Positions 1 through 8,208 of a stretch of DNA of 11,987 bases are shown here, piece by piece (the first letter of the stretch is position 1; each line of letters starts with the position of its first letter). The notes under the pieces were generated by a model, which was given only the letters and a program-made list of their open reading frames with translations, was not told where the DNA came from and did not search any database. The stretch covers positions 1 through 11,987 of the forward strand of contig SFIL01000036.1 in the NCBI GenBank assembly GCA_004556205.1, written 5' to 3'. The translations under genes were made by a program, and so were the position numbers. The DNA comes from Clostridiales bacterium. Its GTDB lineage: Bacteria; Bacillota; Clostridia; Oscillospirales; Oscillospiraceae.

Positions 1-333
1 GCCGTCGGAAGCAGCGATAACGAGGATCGCGCCGTCCATCTGTGCAGCGCCGGTGATCATGTTCTTGATATAGTCGGCGTGACCCGGGCAGTCAACATGG
101 GCGTAGTGACGCTTCGCGGTCTCGTACTCGACATGCGCGGTGTTGATTGTGATACCACGAGCCTTCTCTTCGGGCGCCTTGTCGATGTTAGCATAGTCGG
201 TGAACTCTGCGCCGCCCAACAGTGCGAGGTACTTCGTAATCGCAGCGGTCAGGGTGGTCTTGCCATGGTCGATATGACCAATGGTGCCGATGTTTACATG
301 GGGCTTTGTTCTTTCAAACTTTTGCTTTGCCAT
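1..333 (-). CDS. tuf: Elongation factor Tu, N-terminal part (runs off the left edge)
   Basis: EF-Tu is the GTPase that delivers aminoacyl-tRNA to the ribosomal A site. Only the first 111 residues are inside the window and the frame is open at base 1. The G1 loop reads GHIDHGKT at residues 19-26, with Ile where many EF-Tu proteins have Val. The switch I motif RGITI and the G3 motif DCPGHADY follow, so the fragment covers the first half of the GTPase domain. The ATG at 333-331 is preceded by AGGAGG (348-343) with a 9-base gap. It is the last gene seen of the str operon, 99 bases after fusA, and has its own promoter. Identification is secure; the rest of the gene cannot be judged. Confidence 0.97.
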   Translation of the reverse strand, partial: MAKQKFERTKPHVNIGTIGHIDHGKTTLTAAITKYLALLGGAEFTDYANIDKAPEEKARGITINTAHVEYETAKRHYAHVDCPGHADYIKNMITGAAQMDGAILVIAASDG

Positions 334-393
334 TGAAAAAATCCTCCTGTTGATTTATGAATGGTAAATTTTCTTTTTTGTTCGCACAATACC

Positions 394-422
394 ACTATAC
401 ACTAAAAATCGCATAATGGCAA
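394..422 (-). promoter_or_regulatory. SigA-type promoter of tuf
   Basis: On the minus strand TTGCCA (422-417) and TATAGT (399-394) are separated by exactly 17 bases. The predicted start near 387 leaves a leader of about 50 bases before tuf. The site lies in the 99-base gap after fusA, so tuf can be expressed at a higher level than the rest of the operon, which is common for EF-Tu genes. Evidence is sequence match only. Confidence 0.7.
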
Positions 423-432
423 GTACTTTTTC

Positions 433-2508
<2,076 letters not shown>

Positions 2509-2526
2509 TGCGTAACTCCTTTTCGC

Positions 2527-2997
2527 TTACCAGCGGAAATGGGAGAAGGCCTTGTTGGCTTCTGCCATCTTGTGTGTATCCTCGCGCTTCTTCACAGACG
2601 CGCCGGTGTTGTTGCAGGCATCCATAATCTCGCCTGCGAGACGTTCCTTCATGGTCTTCTCGCTGCGCTTACGGGAATAAGCCGTGAGCCAACGCAGACC
2701 CAAAGTCTGACGACGCTCGGGGCGAACCTCCAGCGGAACCTGGTAGGTGGCGCCGCCGACGCGGCGGGACTTGATTTCCAAGCTGGGCATGATGTTTTCC
2801 ATCGCCTGCTGGAAAACGTCAAGACCGTTCTTGCCGGTCTTCTGTTCGACGATTTCAAATGCGCCGTAGACGACTCTCTGGGCAACACCCTTCTTGCCGT
2901 CCAGCATGACGCTGTTTACGAGCTTAGTCACCAGAGTGGACTTGTAGACAGGATCCGGAAGGACCTCTCTCTTGGGAACATTACCTCTTCTGGGCAC
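2527..2997 (-). CDS. rpsG: 30S ribosomal protein S7
   Basis: S7 nucleates assembly of the 30S head by binding the 3' domain of 16S rRNA and lies near the E site. The protein begins PRRGNVPKREVLPDPVY, the usual S7 start, and contains the conserved GGATYQVPLEVRPERR stretch. I place the start at the GTG at 2997, which gives 156 residues, the typical length. AGGAGG lies 8 bases upstream of it. An in-frame ATG at 3015 would add six residues but overlaps that ribosome binding site and is unlikely to be used. Between rpsL and fusA. Confidence 0.97.
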   Translation of the reverse strand: MPRRGNVPKREVLPDPVYKSTLVTKLVNSVMLDGKKGVAQRVVYGAFEIVEQKTGKNGLDVFQQAMENIMPSLEIKSRRVGGATYQVPLEVRPERRQTLGLRWLTAYSRKRSEKTMKERLAGEIMDACNNTGASVKKREDTHKMAEANKAFSHFRW

Positions 2998-3029
2998 TTC
3001 GCTTCCCTCCTTCATAAAAATGATTTCAT

Positions 3030-3127
3030 AGGTACTTCGATAGGCGTTATCCTATCGTTGGTGCCTGCCAGGTATTTCTGATTATATAAAGAAAATAACC
3101 ATGCCAGGCGATGCCTTATCAAAGGCA
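3030..3127 (-). promoter_or_regulatory. Hairpins in the rpsL-rpsG intercistronic region
   Basis: The 140-base gap between rpsL and rpsG is long for this operon. It contains a perfect 7-bp stem with a 6-base loop (3038-3044 with 3051-3057), extendable by an imperfect outer stem (3030-3035 with 3061-3066), and a 6-bp stem with a tetraloop (3112-3117 with 3122-3127). In E. coli S7 represses its operon by binding the rpsL-rpsG intercistronic RNA. A similar role here is only an inference from position; the E. coli structure itself was not recognised. Confidence 0.4.
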
Positions 3128-3137
3128 GAGATCGCAA

Positions 3138-3560
3138 TTACTTCTTCTTGGCCTTCGGACGCTTCTGACCGTACTTGGAGCGAGCCTGCATACGACCCTG
3201 AACACCCTGCGTGTCGAGCGTACCGCGGATGATGTGGTAACGCACGCCGGGGAGGTCCTTTACACGACCGCCGCGAATCAGAACGACGGAGTGCTCCTGA
3301 AGGTTATGGCCGACACCGGGGATGTAGGCGGAAACCTCGTAGCCATTCGTCAGGCGAACACGGGCGATCTTACGAAGTGCGGAGTTCGGCTTCTTCGGGG
3401 TGGTAGTACGAACTGCAGTGCAGACGCCTCTCTTCTGCGGAGAAGACAGGTCCGTAGCGCGGTTCTTGAGGGTGTTCAGACCCTTCTGAAGGGCGGGAGC
3501 CGTGGACTTGTAAGTGCTCTGTTCTCTTCCTTTTCTGACCAACTGATTAAAAGTAGGCAT
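3138..3560 (-). CDS. rpsL: 30S ribosomal protein S12
   Basis: S12 sits at the decoding centre of the 30S subunit. The 140-residue length with an insertion before SPQKRGVC is the Firmicutes form (the E. coli protein is shorter). The decoding loops TTTPKKPNSALRK, GHNLQEHS and RGGRVKDLPGVRYH are intact. Both lysine positions where streptomycin-resistance substitutions occur (in PKKPNS and in GRVKDLP) carry lysine, so no such resistance change is seen. The C-terminus is very basic (KRPKAKKK). The ATG at 3560 has AAGGAG at 3573-3568, 7 bases upstream. Second gene of the operon, 96 bases after rplGB. Confidence 0.98.
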   Translation of the reverse strand: MPTFNQLVRKGREQSTYKSTAPALQKGLNTLKNRATDLSSPQKRGVCTAVRTTTPKKPNSALRKIARVRLTNGYEVSAYIPGVGHNLQEHSVVLIRGGRVKDLPGVRYHIIRGTLDTQGVQGRMQARSKYGQKRPKAKKK

Positions 3561-3584
3561 GTTGTTCTCCTTTCTTCTGAATTT

Positions 3585-3648
3585 GCCGGAAGATAAAGAT
3601 TCCGGCGATTATATTATCCCGAAATATCCTAAAATATTCCGTAGGATA
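3585..3648 (-). promoter_or_regulatory. Two hairpins in the rpsL leader
   Basis: In the 96 bases between rplGB and rpsL there is a perfect 7-bp stem GCCGGAA/TTCCGGC with an 8-base loop (3585-3606), ending 11 bases before the ribosome binding site. There is also a perfect 7-bp stem TATCCTA/TAGGATA with a 10-base loop (3625-3648). Neither is followed by a U-run, so they are not intrinsic terminators. They may be processing or control elements for S12; function is unknown. Confidence 0.35.
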
Positions 3649-3656
3649 CAATTTTT

Positions 3657-3896
3657 TCACAGGATCGCCGCCGCTGCGGCATCCACCGATATGTTACAAG
3701 CTGCGCCAAGCTGCTTCATCGTCGGAACGAAGACCACCGTGATTTGCAGCGCTCTGCATTGCTCCGCGAGCGGCTGCGTCAGCATGGGGTCGGCATCGTC
3801 CGCGAGGAAGACCTTTTTGACCTCGCCCGTAGAAAGAGCCTTGCGCAACTGCTTGATTCCGACCACCTTTTTAGCGGTCCTTAACTCATCAAGCAC
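3657..3896 (-). CDS. rplGB: L7Ae-family ribosomal/K-turn RNA-binding protein (YbxF-like)
   Basis: A 79-residue protein of the L7Ae/L30e/Gadd45 family, matching the Bacillus YbxF type, which binds kink-turn RNA. The recognisable segments are AKKVVGIKQLRKAL near residues 8-21, the motif VFLADDADPML near residue 30, and KQLGAACNISVDAAAAAIL at the C-terminus. The start is a GTG at 3896, because no ATG is available and GGAGGT lies 10 bases upstream (3912-3907). In B. subtilis the gene lies between rpoC and rpsL. Here no rpoC is upstream; instead a strong promoter makes it the first gene of the str operon. Whether it is part of the ribosome in this organism is unknown. Confidence 0.9.
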   Translation of the reverse strand: MLDELRTAKKVVGIKQLRKALSTGEVKKVFLADDADPMLTQPLAEQCRALQITVVFVPTMKQLGAACNISVDAAAAAIL

Positions 3897-3947
3897 CTTT
3901 ATTTACACCTCCGGCATTGCCAGAAATCTATGCTCACGCGATTTAGG

Positions 3948-3976
3948 ATTATAGCAGAATTCACGAAAATAGTCAA
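3948..3976 (-). promoter_or_regulatory. Main promoter of the str operon
   Basis: On the minus strand TTGACT (3976-3971) and a perfect TATAAT (3953-3948) have a 17-base spacer that ends in TGC, giving an extended -10. The DNA just upstream of the -35 is rich in A and T tracts, as in UP elements of ribosomal promoters. The predicted start is near 3941, about 45 bases before the rplGB GTG. This is one of the best promoter matches in the window. Confidence 0.85.
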
Positions 3977-3990
3977 TGATTTTTGCAACT

Positions 3991-4023
3991 TTTGCCGAAA
4001 AAATTTTTCTTTTTTTCGGCAAA
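3991..4023. repeat. Perfect 13-bp inverted repeat upstream of the str promoter
   Basis: TTTGCCGAAAAAA at 3991-4003 is exactly repeated in inverted orientation at 4011-4023, with a 7-base loop of mostly T. It lies 15 bases upstream of the str -35 box. It could be an AT-rich terminator-like structure that shields the str promoter, or a protein-binding site. There is no GC-rich stem followed by a clean U-run outside the hairpin, so the role is open. Confidence 0.6.
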
Positions 4024-4055
4024 CCGCGTCTTTCTCGGTGATTTTGCTTTAAAGC

Positions 4056-4241
4056 ATAAAAGAATCGGCGGGCTGACGATTGGGTCAGCCCACCGAGTTG
4101 TTTTATTTCTTCACAATATTCTCAATAAAGCGCATCAGAATCGTTGCGACCTGTGCGCGTGTTGCATTTGCTATTCTCCTTTTTTCAATCTTTTCAATGT
4201 TCTGCCAAGTCGGAATGTATATAAGAAAACTATGACGCTCT
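4056..4241 (-). ncRNA. Candidate short transcript (about 185 nt) between promoter and terminator
   Basis: A good promoter at 4248-4276 and the hairpin terminator at 4066-4095 define a transcript of about 185 bases with no normal gene in it. Inside, AAGGAG (4181-4176) is placed 8 bases before an ATG at 4167-4165 that opens a 10-codon frame (MQHAHRSQRF, stop at 4137-4135). The predicted RNA could be a small RNA, a leader-peptide message, or the relic of a degraded SLH gene. I recognise no RNA family. Confidence 0.3.
4066..4095 (-). terminator. Hairpin terminator ending the small minus-strand unit
   Basis: A perfect 8-bp stem GGGCTGAC/GTCAGCCC (4070-4077 with 4084-4091) has a 6-base loop and extends past one mismatch by CGG/CCG. 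On the minus strand it is followed by ATTCTTTTATG, and it lies 8 bases after the stop codon of the SLH-like tail. The plus-strand side is also T-rich (from 4096), so it might work both ways, but no plus-strand gene enters from the left. Confidence 0.65.
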
Positions 4242-4252
4242 TTCACGATCAT
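4103..4252 (-). pseudogene. Relic of an S-layer-homology (SLH) protein gene, C-terminal tail
   Basis: A 49-codon frame ends with ATRAQVATILMRFIENIVKK just before TAA. This is the typical end of the last SLH domain of cell-surface proteins in Clostridia (TRAQ...AtiLmRF). SLH domains are about 55 residues and normally occur in threes; here only about 21 residues remain, and the upstream residues (MIVKERHSFLIYIPTWQNIEKIEKRR) do not look like SLH. The only ATG, at 4252, lies inside the -10 box of the promoter, so it could not be translated from that promoter's RNA. I read it as the 3' end of a gene whose front was lost by deletion, with its terminator kept. Confidence 0.6.
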
Positions 4253-4276
4253 ACCCGATATATTGGGAATAGTCAA
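4248..4276 (-). promoter_or_regulatory. SigA-type promoter of the small minus-strand unit
   Basis: TTGACT (4276-4271) and TATGAT (4253-4248) are spaced by 17 bases on the minus strand, with a predicted start near 4241. The -35 overlaps the -35 of the divergent plus-strand promoter at 4270-4298, so the two could compete or share an operator. Confidence 0.65.
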
Positions 4277-4298
4277 GCAGTCTGTTGCAAAATATAAT
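4270..4298 (+). promoter_or_regulatory. Probable promoter of the HTH regulator gene
   Basis: A perfect TATAAT (4293-4298) is preceded at 17 bases by TAGTCA (4270-4275), a 4-of-6 match to the -35 consensus. The start would be near 4305, leaving a very short leader that holds the purine-rich ribosome binding site. It overlaps the divergent promoter at 4248-4276. Confidence 0.5.
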
Positions 4299-4320
4299 GA
4301 GAAAAAGGGGGGTGTTTGCG

Positions 4321-4526
4321 GTGATTACCTACGACCCGTTATGGGAGACAATGCGAAAAAAGGCATAACGACCTATGCACTCATTAAGAATTATTCCTTC
4401 AGCCGCGGGACGCTGGACTCGCTCAAGCAAAACCGCAACATTTCCACAGCGACGATCAATGATCTGTGCCGCATTTTATCATGTAATGTTGAAGATATTC
4501 TGAAATATACGCCGGATGCTCCTTAG
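4321..4526 (+). CDS. Small Cro/CI-type HTH regulator, frame broken at a slippery site
   Basis: The protein is of the short Cro/C1-type HTH family common in Clostridia (about 66-70 residues, start like MITYDPLWETMRKK). That start is encoded from the GTG at 4321, behind the purine run at 4306-4312, but this frame stops at TAA 4366-4368 after 15 codons. The rest, beginning GITTYALIKNYSFSRGTLDS, with the HTH and NDLCRILSCNVEDILKY, is in the -1 frame and ends at 4526. The join lies exactly at A_AAA_AAG (4356-4362). A -1 slip there gives a 68-residue protein of normal family layout. Either the gene uses programmed frameshifting, or one A was lost from an A-run (mutation or sequencing error). A start at the ATG 4341 in the second frame would give a shortened protein, but no ribosome binding site is seen. 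DNA-binding regulator is the likely role; target unknown. Confidence 0.7.
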
Positions 4527-4549
4527 CCGTCGGTCTTGCCGATGGTTTT
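4527..4549 (+). terminator. Weak hairpin terminator directly after the HTH gene
   Basis: CCGTCGG (4527-4533) pairs with CCGATGG (4539-4545) through seven pairs including one G-U, with a 5-base loop, and is followed by TTTTC. It begins at the base after the TAG stop. The U-run is short, so the stronger hairpin at 4629-4661 may be the main end point. Confidence 0.4.
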
Positions 4550-4622
4550 CCTATATTTCCCGTGATTTCATTTCCTTCGGCGCTCTCTGTAAGGACAAGC
4601 CGCTTTCTTCCGAAATGATACG

Positions 4623-4666
4623 AAAAAGCGCTGTGCAATCGGGTTTTACCCTTGCACAGCGTTTTT
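4623..4666. terminator. Bidirectional intrinsic terminator between the HTH gene and radC
   Basis: A perfect 10-bp stem CGCTGTGCAA/TTGCACAGCG (4629-4638 with 4652-4661) has an extra GGG/CCC pairing in the loop. It is flanked by AAAAA on the left (4623-4627) and TTTTT on the right (4662-4666). It can thus end the rightward HTH transcript and the leftward uvrA-radC transcript; the radC stop is 15 bases away. The 80 bases between this and the hairpin at 4527-4549 show no gene. Confidence 0.88.
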
Positions 4667-4675
4667 ATCGTACGT

Positions 4676-5338
4676 CTATCCGTATTCGCGGAAATAGCCG
4701 CTCTCGCGCATAGACACGAAGTCGTCGTCCGCGATCACGATATGATCAAGCAGCAGGATTTCCAATGCGTCAAGCGCGGCGCGCAGGCGCATTGTCAGAT
4801 TGATATCCTCTTTTGACGGCAGCGCAACACCCGACGGGTGATTGTGCGCAAGCACCACACCCGTCGCGTTCGCGGTCAGCGCCTCAAGCACCAGACGGCG
4901 CATCGGTACATTGGCGGAATTGACGCTGCCGTGCCCGATCAGGCGGCAGTTTAAGACCTTTCCCGCCGCATCGAGGAGGAGCAGATAGACCATCTCGTCC
5001 CGCGCACCGTAGAAATACGGCAGAAGGAAGCGCCCGAAATCGGTGCCGGACAGCAAACGGGATTCCCCCTGTGAGCGAGAGAGAAAGTAACGGCGGTGCA
5101 GCTCCGGCACAAGGCGGAGGAGCAGCATACTCTGCTCGTCCATCCCCTCGATGACGCGCAGCGCGTCGGCGTCCGCCTCAATCACTGCGGCAATATTGGG
5201 ATACTGCGCCAAAATACGTTCGGTCAGCACTTGTGCATCATCCGTGCTGAAACGCAGAAGCAGCTCCAACAGCTCAGCGTCCGTCAGCGTATCGGGGTCG
5301 CGCAGCAGAAAGCGCCGTGTCAGGCGGTCTGCTTTCAT
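4676..5338 (-). CDS. radC: RadC-family JAB-domain protein
   Basis: A 220-residue RadC (UPF0758) protein. The N-terminal part (about residues 15-80, DTLTDAELLELLLRF and onward) is the helical, HhH-like region of the family. The C-terminal JAMM/JAB metalloprotease fold has the motif HNHPSG at 165-170, Asp178 after PSKED, a candidate Glu115 in DEMVYLLLLD, and GHGSVNS near 136-141, so the metal-site residues are present. The usual VHPRE segment is changed to VPMRR. The molecular role of RadC is not settled, and the repair function in its name is doubtful. The ATG at 5338 overlaps the uvrA stop by ATGA and has GAGGAGG upstream inside uvrA, which indicates translational coupling. Confidence 0.92.
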   Translation of the reverse strand: MKADRLTRRFLLRDPDTLTDAELLELLLRFSTDDAQVLTERILAQYPNIAAVIEADADALRVIEGMDEQSMLLLRLVPELHRRYFLSRSQGESRLLSGTDFGRFLLPYFYGARDEMVYLLLLDAAGKVLNCRLIGHGSVNSANVPMRRLVLEALTANATGVVLAHNHPSGVALPSKEDINLTMRLRAALDALEILLLDHIVIADDDFVSMRESGYFREYG

Positions 5339-8172
5339 TTTTGTCCCTCCTCAAGCACCTTTCTGAGATATTGCCCCGTATAAGAGCGGTCGCACGCGGC
5401 GACCTCCTCGGGGGTGCCGCTGACGACAATATTGCCGCCGCCGTCGCCGCCCTCCGGTCCGAGGTCGATCAGATAATCGGCGGTCTTAATGACATCCAGG
5501 TTATGCTCGATGACAAGCACGGTATTGCCCGCGTCCACGAGGCGCTGCAAAACCTCCAGCAGCTTCTGTACATCGTACATATGCAGTCCCGTTGTCGGCT
5601 CATCGAGGATATAGAGTGTTCTTCCCGTGGCGCGGCGCGAAAGCTCCGTTGCCAGCTTCACGCGCTGTGCCTCGCCGCCCGAGAGCGTGGTCGAGCTTTG
5701 TCCGAGCTTGATATAGCCCAAGCCTACCTGCACAAGCGTTGCAACCTTCTCTCGCAGACGCGGCTGATGCTCAAAGAATTCCAAAGCCTCATCGGCCGTC
5801 ATCTCCAGAACCTCGGAGATATTCTTACCGCGGTAGAGCACCTCAAGTGTCTCGCGGTTATAGCGCTTGCCGTGGCAGACCTCACACGGAACGTAGACGT
5901 CAGGGAGAAAGTGCATTTCGATTTTGACCAGTCCGTCGCCGCAGCACGCCTCACAGCGGCCGCCCTTAACGTTGAAGGAGAAGCGCCCCGCGCTGTAGCC
6001 GCGTTCCCGCGCATCGGCAGTCGCGGCGTAGAGGTCGCGGATGTCGGTGAACAGTCCCGTATAGGTGGCGGGATTGGAGCGCGGCGTCCGCCCGATGGGG
6101 CTTTGGTCGATCACAATTGCCTTATCGAGATTTTCGATGCCCTCCATATGCTCGTGTTTTCCCGCACGGATGCGCGCGCCGTTAAGCTTACCGAGCAGAC
6201 GTTTCGCAATAATCTCGTTGACGAGGGAGGACTTGCCGCTGCCTGAGACACCCGTCACACAGGTAAATGTCCCGAGCGGGATTTCCACATCAATTTGATT
6301 CAAGTTGTTCTCGCAGCAGCCGCATACTCGCAGAGTTCTGGCGTTTCCCTTTCGGCGCTCGGTCGGAACGGGAATTTTCCGCTTGCCTGAAAGGTACTGT
6401 CCCGTCAGGCTTTCGGGCGTGTCCATAATATCCTGCAACGTTCCGTGCGCAACAATCTCACCGCCGTGGATACCCGCGCCCGGTCCGACATCCACGATAT
6501 AGTCCGCTGCGCGCATGGTATCCTCGTCATGCTCGACAACGATCAGCGTGTTGCCGAGATCGCGCAGACGGCGCAGCGTGTCGAGCAGCTTATCGTTGTC
6601 GCGCTGGTGCAGCCCGATGCTTGGCTCGTCAAGGATATACAGCACGCCCATCAGGGAGGAGCCGATCTGCGTGGCAAGACGGATGCGCTGTGCCTCACCG
6701 CCCGAGAGCGTCCCCGCCGCGCGCGAGAGCGTCAGATATTGCAGACCGACGCTCTGCAAAAAGCCGAGGCGGGAGCGGATCTCGCGCAGAATCTGATCGG
6801 CGATAACCGCCTGTGCCCCCTCCAAGTTTAATGTATCAAGGAATTCCAACTCCTGCTTGACGGACATATCGCAGAATTTCGTGATGGAAAGTCCGCCGAC
6901 CGTGACCGCCCGCGCAACATCCGAGAGGCGGTCGCCGCCGCAGCGCGGACAGGGCGAGCTTGCCATAAATTCCTCCAGCTCCTTGCGCACCGCATCCGAC
7001 TGCGTCTCGCGGGCACGGCGTTCGACATTCGGAACAATGCCTTCAAACGCCTGTTCCAAAACGCCCCTGCCGTTGCCGCGCTCATAGTGGAGGGTCAGTT
7101 TTTCCCCCTTTGTACCGTACAAAATGACATTTTTTGCCTCCTCCGACAGGGTTTGGAAGGGCGCATGGAGGTCAAAACGGTATTTTTGCGCAAGCGCTTC
7201 AAAATACATCCGCGCGATAGAGTCGTTTTTGATATTCCCCCAGCCGCTTGCTTGTATCGCGCCGTCGTAGAGGGACAGCTCGGGATTCGGTATCACAAGC
7301 GCAGGATCAACCTTCAGGCGGTAGCCGAGTCCCGAGCATTCGGGACATGCGCCGAGGGGATTATTGAATGAAAACAGACGCGGCGACAGCTCGGGAATCG
7401 AGATTCCGCAGTCATCACAGGCATAGTTGCGTGAAAACAGCGTCTCCTCCCCGCTGTCCGGACATTGAATGATCACGAGCCCGCCGCCGTGCGAAAGCGC
7501 AGTCTCCACACTGTCTGTCAGTCTGCGGGTAATGTCTCCGCGCAGAACCAAACGGTCTACCACAAGCTCAATTGCGTGCTTTTTGTTCTTCTCGAGCGCA
7601 ATCTCCTCGCTCAGATCGTAATTAATGCCGTCAATACGGACGCGCGCAAAGCCGCTGCGCCGCGCATCCTCTAAAAGCTTGGTATGCTCGCCCTTTTTGC
7701 CGCGCACGATGGGCGAAAGCACCTGAAAGCGCGTGCCCTCCGGCATGGTCAGCACCTTATCGACAATCTGATCAACGCTTTGACGGCGAATCTCCCTGCC
7801 GCATTTCGGACAGTGCGGCGTACCGACCCGCGCCCAAAGCAGGCGGAGATAGTCGTAGATCTCCGTAACCGTGCCGACAGTCGAACGAGGATTCTTTGAG
7901 GTGGTCTTTTGGTCGATGGAAATTGCGGGAGAAAGTCCTTCGATCATATCAACATCGGGCTTGTCCATCTGTCCCAAAAACTGGCGCACATATGCAGAAA
8001 GCGACTCGACATAGCGCCGTCGGCCCTCCGCGTAAATTGTGTCGAACGCGAGTGAGGACTTACCGCTCCCCGAAAGCCCCGTGAACACATTCAGGGCGTT
8101 GCGCGGGATCTCCACATCCACATTCTTCAAGTTATTCTCTCTTGCGCCTCTGACGCAAATCGTATCTCGCAT
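5335..8172 (-). CDS. uvrA: Excinuclease ABC subunit UvrA
   Basis: UvrA is the damage-sensing ATPase of nucleotide excision repair and loads UvrB onto lesions. The protein has 945 residues, the usual size. It has two ABC ATPase modules: Walker A GLSGSGKS at 32-39 and GVSGSGKS in the second half; signature LSGGEAQR twice; Walker B LYILDEPSIGLH and LYILDEPTTGLH. Zinc sites are seen as CDDC...CPEC and, near the C-terminus, CEAC...CEVC. I place the start at the ATG at 8172 (MRDTICVRGARENNLKNV), which has GGAGG 6 bases upstream. The open frame extends 90 codons further, but that part contains the promoter. It is not next to uvrB in this window; radC follows with a 4-base overlap. No Bacillus-type LexA box was recognised. 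Confidence 0.98.
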   Translation of the reverse strand: MRDTICVRGARENNLKNVDVEIPRNALNVFTGLSGSGKSSLAFDTIYAEGRRRYVESLSAYVRQFLGQMDKPDVDMIEGLSPAISIDQKTTSKNPRSTVGTVTEIYDYLRLLWARVGTPHCPKCGREIRRQSVDQIVDKVLTMPEGTRFQVLSPIVRGKKGEHTKLLEDARRSGFARVRIDGINYDLSEEIALEKNKKHAIELVVDRLVLRGDITRRLTDSVETALSHGGGLVIIQCPDSGEETLFSRNYACDDCGISIPELSPRLFSFNNPLGACPECSGLGYRLKVDPALVIPNPELSLYDGAIQASGWGNIKNDSIARMYFEALAQKYRFDLHAPFQTLSEEAKNVILYGTKGEKLTLHYERGNGRGVLEQAFEGIVPNVERRARETQSDAVRKELEEFMASSPCPRCGGDRLSDVARAVTVGGLSITKFCDMSVKQELEFLDTLNLEGAQAVIADQILREIRSRLGFLQSVGLQYLTLSRAAGTLSGGEAQRIRLATQIGSSLMGVLYILDEPSIGLHQRDNDKLLDTLRRLRDLGNTLIVVEHDEDTMRAADYIVDVGPGAGIHGGEIVAHGTLQDIMDTPESLTGQYLSGKRKIPVPTERRKGNARTLRVCGCCENNLNQIDVEIPLGTFTCVTGVSGSGKSSLVNEIIAKRLLGKLNGARIRAGKHEHMEGIENLDKAIVIDQSPIGRTPRSNPATYTGLFTDIRDLYAATADARERGYSAGRFSFNVKGGRCEACCGDGLVKIEMHFLPDVYVPCEVCHGKRYNRETLEVLYRGKNISEVLEMTADEALEFFEHQPRLREKVATLVQVGLGYIKLGQSSTTLSGGEAQRVKLATELSRRATGRTLYILDEPTTGLHMYDVQKLLEVLQRLVDAGNTVLVIEHNLDVIKTADYLIDLGPEGGDGGGNIVVSGTPEEVAACDRSYTGQYLRKVLEEGQK

Positions 8173-8208
8173 GGCTCTCCTCCGGCGTTGACGTTTTTCT
8201 GAACCTGT

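Noticed and set aside
2998..3015. ATG at 3015 as rpsG start
   Set aside because: It overlaps the AGGAGG that serves the GTG at 2997, and the GTG start gives the normal 156-residue S7.
3016..3137. Internal promoter before rpsG (TATAAT-like at about 3081-3087)
   Set aside because: No acceptable -35 at 16-18 bases was found on the minus strand.
4263..4320. ATG at 4263 as start of the HTH gene
   Set aside because: It lies upstream of the predicted promoter -10, has no ribosome binding site, and adds residues unlike the family. The family N-terminus is found in the other frame from 4321.
4456..4638. 60-codon minus-strand open frame
   Set aside because: It lies across the HTH gene and the terminator, with no family likeness and no ribosome binding site.
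5317..6246. 309-codon plus-strand open frame
   Set aside because: Antisense to uvrA, which is fully conserved on the other strand; no protein family is recognisable. Other plus-strand frames between 6445 and 7900 are of the same kind.
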